Of a stretch of DNA of 24,587 nucleotides, positions 14,500-21,773 are shown one piece after another. The notes below the pieces were generated by a model. That model searched no databases. It saw only the letters and a program-made list of their open reading frames with translations, and was not told where the DNA came from. The stretch lies in NCBI GenBank assembly GCA_050743865.1, contig JBOGGE010000162.1:1-24587 (forward strand), written 5' to 3'. Source of the DNA: DAHUZJ01 sp050743865. GTDB lineage: Bacteria > Actinomycetota > Acidimicrobiia > Acidimicrobiales > RAAP-2. The first letter of the stretch is position 1. Each line of letters begins with the position of its first letter. Position numbers and translations under genes: made by a program.

Positions 14500-15901
14500 G
14501 CCGCTCGTCCCCCGGCTCGTCCCCCGGGTGGTGTCCGTCGGTCGTCCCCTCGGGCTCGACCACGGCACTGGTCGTGGTCCGGCCGGCGGCGCCGACGAAC
14601 CTCTCGGCCAGGTCAGGCCGCGTCGCCAGGTGCACGTGGAGGTAGGACGCCAGTGAGGTCGGGGTCGCCCAGCCGCCGGGGGAGCTGCCGGCGCGTCCCG
14701 AGAGCTCGAGCGCATCCCCGGCCGGTTCGACGGCCGAGTAGTGGAGCACATGGCCGCGGATCGTCTCGCCCGGCGGGGCGACCGGGTTGGCCCGGCGGAC
14801 CGTCGCCGTGCGGTAGCCGACGGCGAGCCCGTCCGTCATCCGGCCGTCGGCCGGGACGGCACCGCACAGGGGGTGCCCGTCGACCGAACGGCACAGCCAC
14901 AGGAGCCCGCCGCATTCGGCCCACGTGACCATCCCGGCGCCCACCTTCCGGCGGACGTCGGCGAGGAGCGGGCCGTTGGCGGCCAGCGCCTCGGCGAACA
15001 TCTCGGGATAGCCCCCGCCGGCGTACAGGGCGCGGGCGCCGGGCGGGAGCCGGTCGGCTTCGAGCGGGTCGAACGGCAGGAGGTCGGCCCCGGCCTCGCC
15101 CAGGCGCTCGACGTTGTCGGGGTAGAGAAAGCTGAAGGCCGGGCCGGCCACCACCGCCACCGGGACCGGTGGGCCGGCCACCGGCCGGGCTTGGGGCAGG
15201 GGGGCGACCGGGCCGGTCGCCGGGGCCCCCCGGGCCAGGAGCTCCACCGCCGCCAGGTCGACCGAGCGCTCGACCGCCCCGGCCAGCTTGGCCAGGGCGG
15301 CGGCCACCTCGCCGGGGTGCTCGACCACCGGGACCAGGCCGAGATGGCGGTCGCGCCAGGCGAACGCCGGGTCGCGGCGCAAGGAGCCCAGCACCGGGAC
15401 GCCCACCGGGTCGAGCGCCTCGGCGAGCAGCGACCGGTGGGTGTCGGACCCCACCCGGTTGAGGACGACGCCGGCCACCCGGCGGCCGGTCGTCCGGCAG
15501 AGCATGTCGTCGAAGCCGTGGACCAGTGCGGCGACCGAGGCGCTGAGCGACGAGGCGTCGACGACCAGCAGCACGGGGGCGTCGAGCAGCTCGGCGACCT
15601 GGGCGGTGCTCGACTCGGTGGTGGCCCCCACCCCGTCGAACAGGCCCATCACGCCCTCGACCACCAGGAGGTCGGATCCCTCGGCGGCCCGGGCGGCGAG
15701 GGCCTGGACGGCGCCGGCCCCCGAGAGGTGGACGTCGAGGTTGCGACCGGTCCGGCCGGTGGCGAGGCGGTGATAGCCCGGGTCGATGAAGTCCGGGCCG
15801 ACCTTGGCCGAGCCGACCACCAGTCCCCGGGAGGCAAAGGCTGCCATCAGCCCGGTCGCCACCGTGGTCTTGCCCGCGCCCGAGTGGGTTCCCGCCACCA
15901 C
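14429..15901 (-). CDS. cobB: Cobyrinic acid a,c-diamide synthase (hydrogenobyrinate synthase type)
   Basis: CobB/CbiA amidates the a and c acetate side chains using ATP and glutamine. The 490-residue protein has an N-terminal dethiobiotin-synthase-like ATPase domain with P-loop AGTHSGAGKTT (residues 3-13), KVGPDFIDPGYH and EGVMGLFDG. The C-terminal glutamine amidotransferase domain has YAGGGYPEMFAEAL and the nucleophile C330 in TWAECGG, with the histidine of SYLHVHL near the end. GTG at 15901 is chosen because the P-loop follows directly; it lies 26 bases after cobO. The domain should end near residue 440, but the frame continues for about 50 disordered residues, including a duplicated GDEP unit, and finishes as antisense of the response regulator's last 71 bases. 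This suggests that the ancestral stop was lost when the neighbouring genes were joined here. Confidence 0.94.
   Translation of the reverse strand: MVAGTHSGAGKTTVATGLMAAFASRGLVVGSAKVGPDFIDPGYHRLATGRTGRNLDVHLSGAGAVQALAARAAEGSDLLVVEGVMGLFDGVGATTESSTAQVAELLDAPVLLVVDASSLSASVAALVHGFDDMLCRTTGRRVAGVVLNRVGSDTHRSLLAEALDPVGVPVLGSLRRDPAFAWRDRHLGLVPVVEHPGEVAAALAKLAGAVERSVDLAAVELLARGAPATGPVAPLPQARPVAGPPVPVAVVAGPAFSFLYPDNVERLGEAGADLLPFDPLEADRLPPGARALYAGGGYPEMFAEALAANGPLLADVRRKVGAGMVTWAECGGLLWLCRSVDGHPLCGAVPADGRMTDGLAVGYRTATVRRANPVAPPGETIRGHVLHYSAVEPAGDALELSGRAGSSPGGWATPTSLASYLHVHLATRPDLAERFVGAAGRTTTSAVVEPEGTTDGHHPGDEPGDERLTAGRVGSRRRGRSGSGGRVPPS
14503..14526. repeat. 12-bp tandem repeat in the cobB 3' tail
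   Basis: Two exact copies of GCTCGTCCCCCG (14503-14514, 14515-14526) encode the repeated Gly-Asp-Glu-Pro part of the CobB tail, just past the response regulator stop. Confidence 0.85.
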
Positions 15902-15927
15902 CAGGCGGGGCCCGAGAGCGGACGGGC

Positions 15928-16452
15928 TCAGTACTCGATCCCCTTCTTCGCCTTCACGCCGCGGTCGTAGACGTGCTTGATCTTGCGCATCTCGGTGGCC
16001 GTGTCGGCCACCTCGACCAGCTCGGGGGCGGCGTTCCTCCCGGTAATCACCACGTTGGTGCCGGGGTGGCGCCCCCGGATCCCCTCGACCACCTCGGACG
16101 CCGGCACCCAGCCGTAGGACACCGCGTAGGTGAGCTCGTCCAGGATGAGCAGGTCGTAGTCGCCCGATGCCAGCTTCTCCCGGGCCACCTGCCAGGCGTG
16201 GCGGCCCTTGGCCGCCGTCTCGTCGAGATCCGTCGACTCCCAGGTGAACCCGTCACCGAGGGTCTGCCAGTCGATGCCCAGGTGGTCGGCGAGCTTGCGT
16301 TCGCCCACCTTCCACTTTCCGCCCTTGACGAACTGCACGACGCCGACCCGCCAGCCGCGCGCCCAGCCCCGGCCCATCACCCCGAAGGCGGCCGACGACT
16401 TGCCCTTCCCGTCGCCGGTGTTGAGCAGCACGATCGACTCGGCCCGGGGCAC
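15928..16452 (-). CDS. cobO: Cob(I)yrinic acid a,c-diamide adenosyltransferase (CobA/CobO/BtuR type)
   Basis: CobO transfers the adenosyl group of ATP to reduced cobalt, giving the Co-C bond. The 174-residue length is normal for the family. The inverted P-loop NTGDGKGKSSAAFG (residues 11-24) and the DLLILDELTYAVSYGW segment are characteristic, as is the C-terminal MRKIKHVYDRGVKAKKGIEY. The GTG at 16452 is exactly 6 bases after the TAGCGT box on the minus strand, so the mRNA is probably leaderless. It is first in a two-gene unit with cobB and diverges from the cobU operon; unlike that operon, it has no riboswitch. Confidence 0.96.
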   Translation of the reverse strand: MPRAESIVLLNTGDGKGKSSAAFGVMGRGWARGWRVGVVQFVKGGKWKVGERKLADHLGIDWQTLGDGFTWESTDLDETAAKGRHAWQVAREKLASGDYDLLILDELTYAVSYGWVPASEVVEGIRGRHPGTNVVITGRNAAPELVEVADTATEMRKIKHVYDRGVKAKKGIEY

Positions 16453-16458
16453 GCGCTC

Positions 16459-16464
16459 ACGCTA
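16459..16464 (-). promoter_or_regulatory. Putative -10 box for cobO (TAGCGT)
   Basis: TAGCGT on the minus strand is followed by the 6-base spacer GAGCGC and then the GTG start at 16452, the canonical distance for transcription to begin on the start codon. No -35 consensus is visible. Confidence 0.5.
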
Positions 16465-16561
16465 CCTCTCGCCGTCCGAGGCCCGGTGCGCCGCCGACCT
16501 CCTCCGGGCCGCCTCCGACCCCGGCCGCGGTCCCCACCGGCAGCCCCGCCGGGCGGCGGTC

Positions 16562-16567
16562 TACGCT
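16562..16567 (+). promoter_or_regulatory. Putative -10 box for the cobU operon (TACGCT)
   Basis: TACGCT is followed by 6 bases, placing the transcription start at 16574, which is exactly where the 5' strand of the riboswitch P1 helix (CGCAG) begins. The agreement between promoter and RNA boundary supports both calls. Confidence 0.5.
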
Positions 16568-16573
16568 GGGCGG

Positions 16574-16711
16574 CGCAGCGCAGGGAACCCGGTGGGAGAC
16601 CGGGGCTGTCCCGCAACTGTGACCGGGAAGCGACCCCCGTCACGGCCACGGCCCTTCGGGGCGGGAAGGCCGGGGCAAGCGACGATCCGGGAGCCAGGAG
16701 ACCTGCCTGCG
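16574..16711 (+). ncRNA. Cobalamin (adenosylcobalamin) riboswitch
   Basis: The aptamer shows the class signature: GGAACCCGGTGGGAGACCGG, then CTGTCCCGCAACTGTGACCG, a variable region with GGCCACGGCC, and the B12 box GCCAGGAGACCTGCC (16693-16707). CGCAG at the 5' end can pair with CTGCG (16707-16711) as P1. It precedes cobU and should reduce expression of cobU-cobS-cobD-cobC-cobQ-cobN when adenosylcobalamin is abundant. Its expression platform is short: a hairpin at 16716-16733 and the cobU ribosome site at 16744-16748, with no T-run, so control is probably at translation initiation. Confidence 0.95.
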
Positions 16712-16715
16712 ACGC

Positions 16716-16733
16716 CCCGGCCGTCCGGCCGGG
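16716..16733 (+). promoter_or_regulatory. Expression-platform hairpin of the riboswitch
   Basis: CCCGGCC (16716-16722), loop GTCC and GGCCGGG (16727-16733) form a perfect 7-bp stem five bases after the B12 box helix. It may be the P13-type hairpin whose loop contacts the aptamer, linking binding to access to the GAGGA ribosome site ten bases downstream. Confidence 0.5.
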
Positions 16734-16752
16734 CGATGGGCGCGAGGACGCA

Positions 16753-17301
16753 ATGGTCGCAGCCGGAGAGGTGACGCTGGTGCTGGGCGGTGCCCGGTCC
16801 GGCAAGTCCGCGGTCGCCGAGCGGATCGCCGCCGCCGGCGGCCTGCCCGTCACCTACCTGGCCACCGGGCTGGCGCTCGTGGCCGCCGGGACGGCGGGGA
16901 GCGGTGGGGACGAGGACTGGGCAGACCGTGTGGCTGCCCACCGGGCCCGGCGCCCGCCGGCCTGGGCCACGGTCGAGGTGGCGCCCGGCGACGACCTGGC
17001 GGCCGCGCTCCTGGCCGCCGGCGGGACGGCGCTGGTCGACTCGCTCGGGACCTGGGTGGCCGGGGACCGGGCCTTCGAGGTGCCGTCCGGGCCCCTGATC
17101 GCTGCCCTGGGCGAGCGGGCTGCCACCGGCCGCCCGACCGTCGTGGTCAGCGAGGAAGTGGGCATGGGGGTGCACCCGGCGACGCCGGCCGGGCGACGCT
17201 TCCGCGACGTCCTGGGACGCCTGAACGCCGAGGTGGCCGCCACCGCCGGGTCCGTGCTGCTGGTGGTGGCCGGGCGGGTTCTCCACCTCGAGGCGCCGTG
17301 A
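16753..17301 (+). CDS. cobU: Adenosylcobinamide kinase / adenosylcobinamide-phosphate guanylyltransferase
   Basis: CobU phosphorylates adenosylcobinamide and then attaches GMP to make adenosyl-GDP-cobinamide for nucleotide loop assembly. The 182-residue protein is of normal length and has the P-loop LVLGGARSGKS (residues 9-19), the guanylylated-histidine region with H63 in VAAHRARRP, and the VSEEVGMGVHPATPAGRRFRDVLGRLN motif. The ATG at 16753 is preceded by GAGGA (16744-16748) with a short 4-base gap. It is the first gene under the riboswitch. The stop forms a GTGA overlap with cobS. A short Gly-rich insertion (GTAGSGGDEDW, about residues 47-57) replaces the loop before H63. Confidence 0.96.
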   Translation: MVAAGEVTLVLGGARSGKSAVAERIAAAGGLPVTYLATGLALVAAGTAGSGGDEDWADRVAAHRARRPPAWATVEVAPGDDLAAALLAAGGTALVDSLGTWVAGDRAFEVPSGPLIAALGERAATGRPTVVVSEEVGMGVHPATPAGRRFRDVLGRLNAEVAATAGSVLLVVAGRVLHLEAP

Positions 17302-18026
17302 CCGGCGCCCGCCGGGCGGTCGCCTTCCTCACCCCGCTCGGGGGGGCGGCCGAGCCGTCGCCCCGGGCCCTGGCCTGGTTCCCCGTGGTCGGCGCCGGCC
17401 TCGGCCTGGTGGTGGGTCTGGCGTGGTGGGGGCTGTCCAAGGTGGCGCCGCCGGCGGTCGCCGCCTCGGTGGTGGTCGCCCTCGACCTGGCCCTGACCGG
17501 GATGCTCCACCTCGATGGGCTGGCCGACGCCGCCGACGGCCTGCTCCCGCACCTGCCGCCGGACCGGCGGTTGGCGGTGATGCGCGAGCCGACGCTCGGA
17601 GCCTTCGGGCTGGCCGCCGGCGCCGTCGCCCTCCTGGTCCGCTGGTCGGCCTTCTTCTCGATGGCCCCGTCGGTGCTGCTGGTGGTGGCCCTGTGGACGG
17701 CGTCGCGCACGACCATGGCGGTGGTGGCCACCACCATCCCCTACGCCCGGGCCGAGGACGGGGGGCTCGCAAGTGCCTTCCTGGGTGGCTCGTCGTCGCG
17801 CCCCGGATGGGTGGCCCTGGCCGTCGGCGTACCGCTGGCGGTCGCCTGCGCCGTGGGAGCCCACCCGGTGGCCGGACCGGTCGCCCTGGCCGCCGGTGCG
17901 GTGGGCGCCGCCGGCGTGGTCGGGCTGGCGGTGCGGCGGGTCGGCGGGTTCACCGGCGACGTCCTGGGCGCGGCCGGCGTGACGCTCGAGACGATCGGGC
18001 TGGTCGTGGGGGCGTTGCGATGGTGA
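17298..18026 (+). CDS. cobS: Adenosylcobinamide-GDP ribazoletransferase (cobalamin synthase)
   Basis: CobS joins adenosyl-GDP-cobinamide to alpha-ribazole (or its phosphate), closing the nucleotide loop at the membrane. The 242-residue integral membrane protein has five to seven hydrophobic stretches. The metal-binding motif HLDGLADAADG lies at residues 71-81 (D73, D77, D80), followed by MREPTLGAFG, a central SRTTMAV segment and the C-terminal RVGGFTGDVLGA segment, all typical of the family. The GTG start overlaps the cobU stop as GTGA. The stop overlaps the proposed cobD start by 7 bases. Confidence 0.96.
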   Translation: MTGARRAVAFLTPLGGAAEPSPRALAWFPVVGAGLGLVVGLAWWGLSKVAPPAVAASVVVALDLALTGMLHLDGLADAADGLLPHLPPDRRLAVMREPTLGAFGLAAGAVALLVRWSAFFSMAPSVLLVVALWTASRTTMAVVATTIPYARAEDGGLASAFLGGSSSRPGWVALAVGVPLAVACAVGAHPVAGPVALAAGAVGAAGVVGLAVRRVGGFTGDVLGAAGVTLETIGLVVGALRW

Positions 18027-19057
18027 GCCCGGCGAGGCCAGGGCCGTTCGTCGCCAGGTCGCCGTCGCTCGCCGGCGGGCCGGGGTCGCTCACCGCCGGG
18101 CCGGGGTCGCTCACCGCCGCCATGGGGAAGCGGGCCGGCGCCGTGGCCGTCGGCCTGGTGGCTGACGCCGTCCTCGGGGAGGTGCCGTCCTGGCACCCGG
18201 TGGCCGGCTTCGGCTCGGCCATGGAGCGCCTCGAGGGACGCTGGTGGGCCGACGACCGGCTGCGGGGGACCGTGTTCGCGGCGGCGGGGATAGCGGCGGC
18301 CGCCGCCACCGGGCGGGGCGCCACCGCCGCCGTCGGTCCGGGACCGGCGCTGGCCGCGGCGACGTGGGTGTCCGCCGCCGGCCGGGCGCTCCTGGGGGCG
18401 GCGGCCGAGGTCGGCGCCGCCCTGTCGGCCGGGGAGATCGAAGTCGCCCGGCGGCTGCTGCCCTCGTTGGTCGGTCGGTCTCCCGACGGGCTCGACGAGA
18501 AGGAGGTGGCGCGGGCGGTCATCGAGTCGCTGGCCGACAACCTGTCGGATGCCGTGGTCGGCACCGCCGTGTGGGGCGTGCTGGCGGCGGCGCCCGGCGC
18601 GCTCGTGCACCGGGCCGCCAACACCCTCGACGCCATGGTCGGCTACCGGAGCGACCGCTACCGGCGGTTCGGCTGGGCATCGGCCCGGGCCGACGACGTC
18701 CTCGGATGGCCGGCGGCCCGGCTGACCGCCGTCCTGGTGGCGCTGGCGTCGCCGTCGAGGGCCGCCGCCGTGTGGGCGGCGGTGCGTGGCGACGCCCGGG
18801 CCCACCCCTCGCCCAATGCCGGGGTGGCGGAAGCCGCCTTCGCCGCCGCCCTCGGCCTGCGGCTGGGGGGCGCCAACCGCTACGGCGATCGGACCGAGAT
18901 CCGCCCATACCTCGGGGACGGGCCGACGCCCGAACCGGCCGACATCGGTGCCGCCATCGACCTGTCGCGCCGCGCCATCCGGCTCTTGACCGCGCTCATG
19001 GCGGCGGCCGGCGCCCCGGGCCTCGTACGGGCGGCGCTCGCCCGGCGCCACCGGTGA
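18020..19057 (+). CDS. cobD: Adenosylcobinamide-phosphate synthase CobD/CbiB
   Basis: The enzyme attaches (R)-1-amino-2-propanol or its phosphate to the f side chain of adenosylcobyric acid; it is a membrane protein. The family region starts at AVAVGLVADAVLGEVPSWHPV and contains IESLADNLSDAVVG, RAANTLDAMVGYRSDRYRRFGWASARADDV and ANRYGD, in the expected order. The ATG at 18020 gives 345 residues and overlaps cobS by 7 bases, in keeping with this operon. It yields a Pro/Gly/Ser-rich lead of about 34 residues that contains an exact 21-base tandem duplication. ATG at 18122 would remove the lead and give a normal 311-residue protein, so the start is uncertain. Confidence 0.93.
   Translation: MVSPARPGPFVARSPSLAGGPGSLTAGPGSLTAAMGKRAGAVAVGLVADAVLGEVPSWHPVAGFGSAMERLEGRWWADDRLRGTVFAAAGIAAAAATGRGATAAVGPGPALAAATWVSAAGRALLGAAAEVGAALSAGEIEVARRLLPSLVGRSPDGLDEKEVARAVIESLADNLSDAVVGTAVWGVLAAAPGALVHRAANTLDAMVGYRSDRYRRFGWASARADDVLGWPAARLTAVLVALASPSRAAAVWAAVRGDARAHPSPNAGVAEAAFAAALGLRLGGANRYGDRTEIRPYLGDGPTPEPADIGAAIDLSRRAIRLLTALMAAAGAPGLVRAALARRHR
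18077..18118. repeat. 21-bp exact tandem duplication at the cobD 5' end
   Basis: Two identical 21-base copies (18077-18097, 18098-18118) encode a seven-residue GPGSLTA unit in the N-terminal lead of CobD. Perfect identity suggests a recent duplication. Confidence 0.92.
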
Positions 19058-20145
19058 ACGGGCCGGGCAACGTGCCGGGCAACGGGCCGGTGGGCGGGCC
19101 GGCCCCGGAGCGGGTCCCGGAGCGGGCCCCGGGGTGGGTGCCCGCGCCCGGCCCCCACGGCGGGGACGCGCCGGCGGTGGCGCGGGCCCTCGGGCTCGAT
19201 CCCGCCCAGGTGCTGGACCTGTCGGCCAGCGTGAACCCGTTCGCGCCGGACCCGGGGCCGGTGGTGGCCGCCGCGCTGAGGTGCGGGGCACTGGGGCGGT
19301 ACCCCGACGACGACGACCGGCGCGCCGCCACCGTTGCCCTGGCCGGAGCGCTCGGGGTGGACGAGCGCCGTCTCCTCTTGACCAACGGCGGGGCGGAGGC
19401 CATCGCCCTGGTGGCCGCTGAGCTGGGGCGGGGCTGGGTCGACCGCCCCGACTTCTCCCTCTATGAGCGCCATCTGGCCGAGGTGGCGCCGGGGGCGCCG
19501 CGGTTCCGCTCGGACCCGCACAACCCGACCGGCCTGCTGGCCCCGCCCGGGGAGGAGGCAGCGGTGTGGGACGAGGCCTTCTACCCGCTGGCCACCGGGC
19601 GGTGGACGGCCGGGCGGTCCGGGTCGGTGACCATCGGCTCGGTCACCAAGGTGCTGGCCTGCCCGGGGCTGCGGATCGGCTACGTGGTGGTGCCCGAGGA
19701 CGACGGGGCTGCGCTGGGTGTCGCCGGGTTGCGCGACCGCCTGGAGGCCCGCCAGCCCCGGTGGGCGGTCGGGACGGCGGCCCTGGTGGCGCTGCCCGCC
19801 CTCCTCGACCGGGCCGACCTGGGAGGGTGGGCGGCGGCGGTGGCAGAGCACCGGACGCGGCTGTGCCAGCTGCTCGCCGGCCACGGCCTCGACCCGGCGC
19901 CGTCTGACGCCAACTTCGTCCTCGTGCGGGGCGCCGCCGAACTGCGCGAGCGGTTGGCGAGGTTCGGGGTGGTCGTGAGGGACTGCGGGACGTTTGGGTT
20001 GGAGGGGAGCGTGCGGGTGGCGGTCCCCGACGGTGCCGGCCTCGAGCGCCTGGACCGGGCGCTCGACCTCGCCCTCCCGACGGCGGCGGCCGGGGCGTTG
20101 GCGTCAGCGACGGCGGCGACGAGCCGGGGCGCGGTCCCCAGGTGA
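19054..20145 (+). CDS. cobC: Threonine-phosphate decarboxylase-like aminotransferase CobC (compact form)
   Basis: CobC-type proteins are fold-type I PLP enzymes that provide the aminopropanol arm, by decarboxylating threonine phosphate or acting with CobD. The 363-residue product has DLSASVNPFAP, LLTNGGAEAI, DPHNPTG, VWDEAFYPL and the PLP lysine K199 in SVTKVLACPGLRIGY. Two segments are shortened relative to the family: the stretch between SLYERH and DPHNPTG, and the part between NPTG and DEAF (12 instead of roughly 25 residues). The core motifs are intact, so it is likely functional but compact. The first ~30 residues are short Pro/Gly/Glu repeats. The GTG start overlaps cobD as GTGA and the stop overlaps cobQ as GTGA. 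Confidence 0.88.
   Translation: MNGPGNVPGNGPVGGPAPERVPERAPGWVPAPGPHGGDAPAVARALGLDPAQVLDLSASVNPFAPDPGPVVAAALRCGALGRYPDDDDRRAATVALAGALGVDERRLLLTNGGAEAIALVAAELGRGWVDRPDFSLYERHLAEVAPGAPRFRSDPHNPTGLLAPPGEEAAVWDEAFYPLATGRWTAGRSGSVTIGSVTKVLACPGLRIGYVVVPEDDGAALGVAGLRDRLEARQPRWAVGTAALVALPALLDRADLGGWAAAVAEHRTRLCQLLAGHGLDPAPSDANFVLVRGAAELRERLARFGVVVRDCGTFGLEGSVRVAVPDGAGLERLDRALDLALPTAAAGALASATAATSRGAVPR
19057..19128. repeat. 12-bp tandem repeats at the cobC 5' end
   Basis: Three 12-base copies at 19057-19092 encode NGPG/NVPG units, and two further 12-base copies at 19105-19128 encode PERV/PERA. They form the N-terminal lead of CobC. Confidence 0.85.
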
Positions 20146-21773
20146 GCCGAGCCACCGGCCGGTCGGTGGGCAGCGCCCTGATGGTGTGCGGGACGGCCTC
20201 GGACGTCGGCAAGAGCCGGCTGGTGACCGGGCTGTGCCGGGCGCTGGCCCGCCGGGGGCTCAGGGTCGCTCCGTTCAAGGGCCAGAACATGTCCCTCAAC
20301 TCGGTGATCACGCCCGACGGCTTCGAGGTGGCGCGGGCCCAGGGGACCCAGGCGACGGCGGCCGGGATCGTCCCCGAGGTGGCGATGAACCCGGTGCTCC
20401 TGAAGCCGACGGGCCCGCGGCGCAGCCAGGTGGTCGTCATGGGCCGGCCGTGGCGGGAGCTCGATGCCGTGGGCCTGCAGGAGGCCAAGGCCGAGCTCGA
20501 GCCGGTCGTCGACGGTGCCCTGGCCGACCTCCGCCAGCGGTTCGACGTCGTGCTGTGCGAGGGGGCTGGGAGCCCGGCCGAGATCAACCTTTTCGACCAC
20601 GACCTGGCCAACTTGGGGCTGGCGGTCCGGGCCAGGGTGCCGGCGGTGGTGGTCGGCGACATCGACCGGGGCGGGGTGTTCGCCCACCTCTTCGGCACCG
20701 TGGCCCTGTTGCCGGCCGACCGACGGTCCATGGTGCGGGGGTTCGTCGTCAACAAGTTCCGCGGGGACCCGGCGCTGCTCGGGTCGGCCCTCGACCAGCT
20801 CCGGGATCGGTGCGGTGTGCCGACGCTCGGGGTGCTGCCGCACCTCGGACGCCTGTGGATCGACGCCGAGGACTCGCTGGCCCTCGACGGCGGCCATTGG
20901 CCACCCGGATCCCTCCCCCACGACGGGGGTAGCCGGGAGGACGGGCCGGCGCCGGGCGGCGTTCTCGACGTGGCGGTCGTGCGCCTGCCGCACCTGGCCA
21001 ACTTCACCGACGTCGACCCGCTGGTCGCCGAGCCGGAGGTGGCGGTCCGGTTGGTCGGGCACGGCGCCGCCCTCGGCCATCCCGACGTGGTCGTCCTGCC
21101 GGGCTCCAAGTCGACGGTGGCCGACCTCGAGTGGCTCCGGGACTGCGGGCTGGCGTCGGCCGTCCTCGACCGCCGTTCGGCCTCCGGCCCCGTGGTGCTC
21201 GGGATCTGTGCCGGCTACCAGATGCTGGGCCGGTCGGTGGACGACCCCGATGGCGTCGAGTCCCCGGTGGCCCATTCAGAGGGCTTGGGGTTCGTGGGCG
21301 TGCGGACCGGCTTCGTGGCCGAGAAGCGCACGGTGCGGCGCCAGGGGCGGCGGCGGGACGGCACCGAGCCCGTCGAGGGCTACGAGATCCACCACGGCCG
21401 GCCCGAGGTCGACGGGAGCAGCGAGCCGTGGCTCCTGCTCGGTCCGTGCCGCACCGGCGACGCCGGTGCCGCCGGCGACGTTGGCCCCGTTGGCGGCCCG
21501 GCCGGCCACCCGGCCGGCGGGGGACTCGAAGCCGAGGGAGTGGCCGACGAGGCCGCCGGCGTCTACGGGACCAGCCTCCACGGCCTGTTCGAGTCCGACC
21601 GGTTCCGTCACTGGTTCCTGGCCGAGGTGGCAGCACGGCGGGGGAAGCGGTGGCAACCTTCGGGGACGTCCTTCGCCGCCCTGCGGGAGGCGCAGGTCGA
21701 CCGGCTGGCCGACGCCTGCGAAGCCCATCTCGACCTCGACCACCTGCTCGCCCTGGCGGCGGAGGCCCGATGA
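20142..21773 (+). CDS. cobQ: Cobyric acid synthase (CobQ/CbiP)
   Basis: CobQ amidates side chains b, d, e and g of adenosylcobyrinic acid a,c-diamide with ATP and glutamine. The 543-residue protein has an N-terminal ATPase domain with P-loop GTASDVGKS (residues 17-25), PFKGQNMSLNS and CEGAGSPAEINL, and a C-terminal glutamine amidotransferase domain with VVLPGSKST, nucleophile C356 in GICAGYQMLG and H480 in YGTSLHG. A collagen-like Gly-rich insertion (about residues 437-463) lies in the amidotransferase domain between GPCRTG and the catalytic His. The GTG start overlaps cobC; the stop overlaps cobN as ATGA. Confidence 0.96.
   Translation: MSRATGRSVGSALMVCGTASDVGKSRLVTGLCRALARRGLRVAPFKGQNMSLNSVITPDGFEVARAQGTQATAAGIVPEVAMNPVLLKPTGPRRSQVVVMGRPWRELDAVGLQEAKAELEPVVDGALADLRQRFDVVLCEGAGSPAEINLFDHDLANLGLAVRARVPAVVVGDIDRGGVFAHLFGTVALLPADRRSMVRGFVVNKFRGDPALLGSALDQLRDRCGVPTLGVLPHLGRLWIDAEDSLALDGGHWPPGSLPHDGGSREDGPAPGGVLDVAVVRLPHLANFTDVDPLVAEPEVAVRLVGHGAALGHPDVVVLPGSKSTVADLEWLRDCGLASAVLDRRSASGPVVLGICAGYQMLGRSVDDPDGVESPVAHSEGLGFVGVRTGFVAEKRTVRRQGRRRDGTEPVEGYEIHHGRPEVDGSSEPWLLLGPCRTGDAGAAGDVGPVGGPAGHPAGGGLEAEGVADEAAGVYGTSLHGLFESDRFRHWFLAEVAARRGKRWQPSGTSFAALREAQVDRLADACEAHLDLDHLLALAAEAR
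21452..21532. repeat. Gly-rich imperfect repeat inside cobQ
   Basis: This stretch encodes GDAGAAGDVGPVGGPAGHPA-like triplets, collagen-like in pattern, in a surface loop of the amidotransferase domain. The units are imperfect at the DNA level. Confidence 0.55.
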
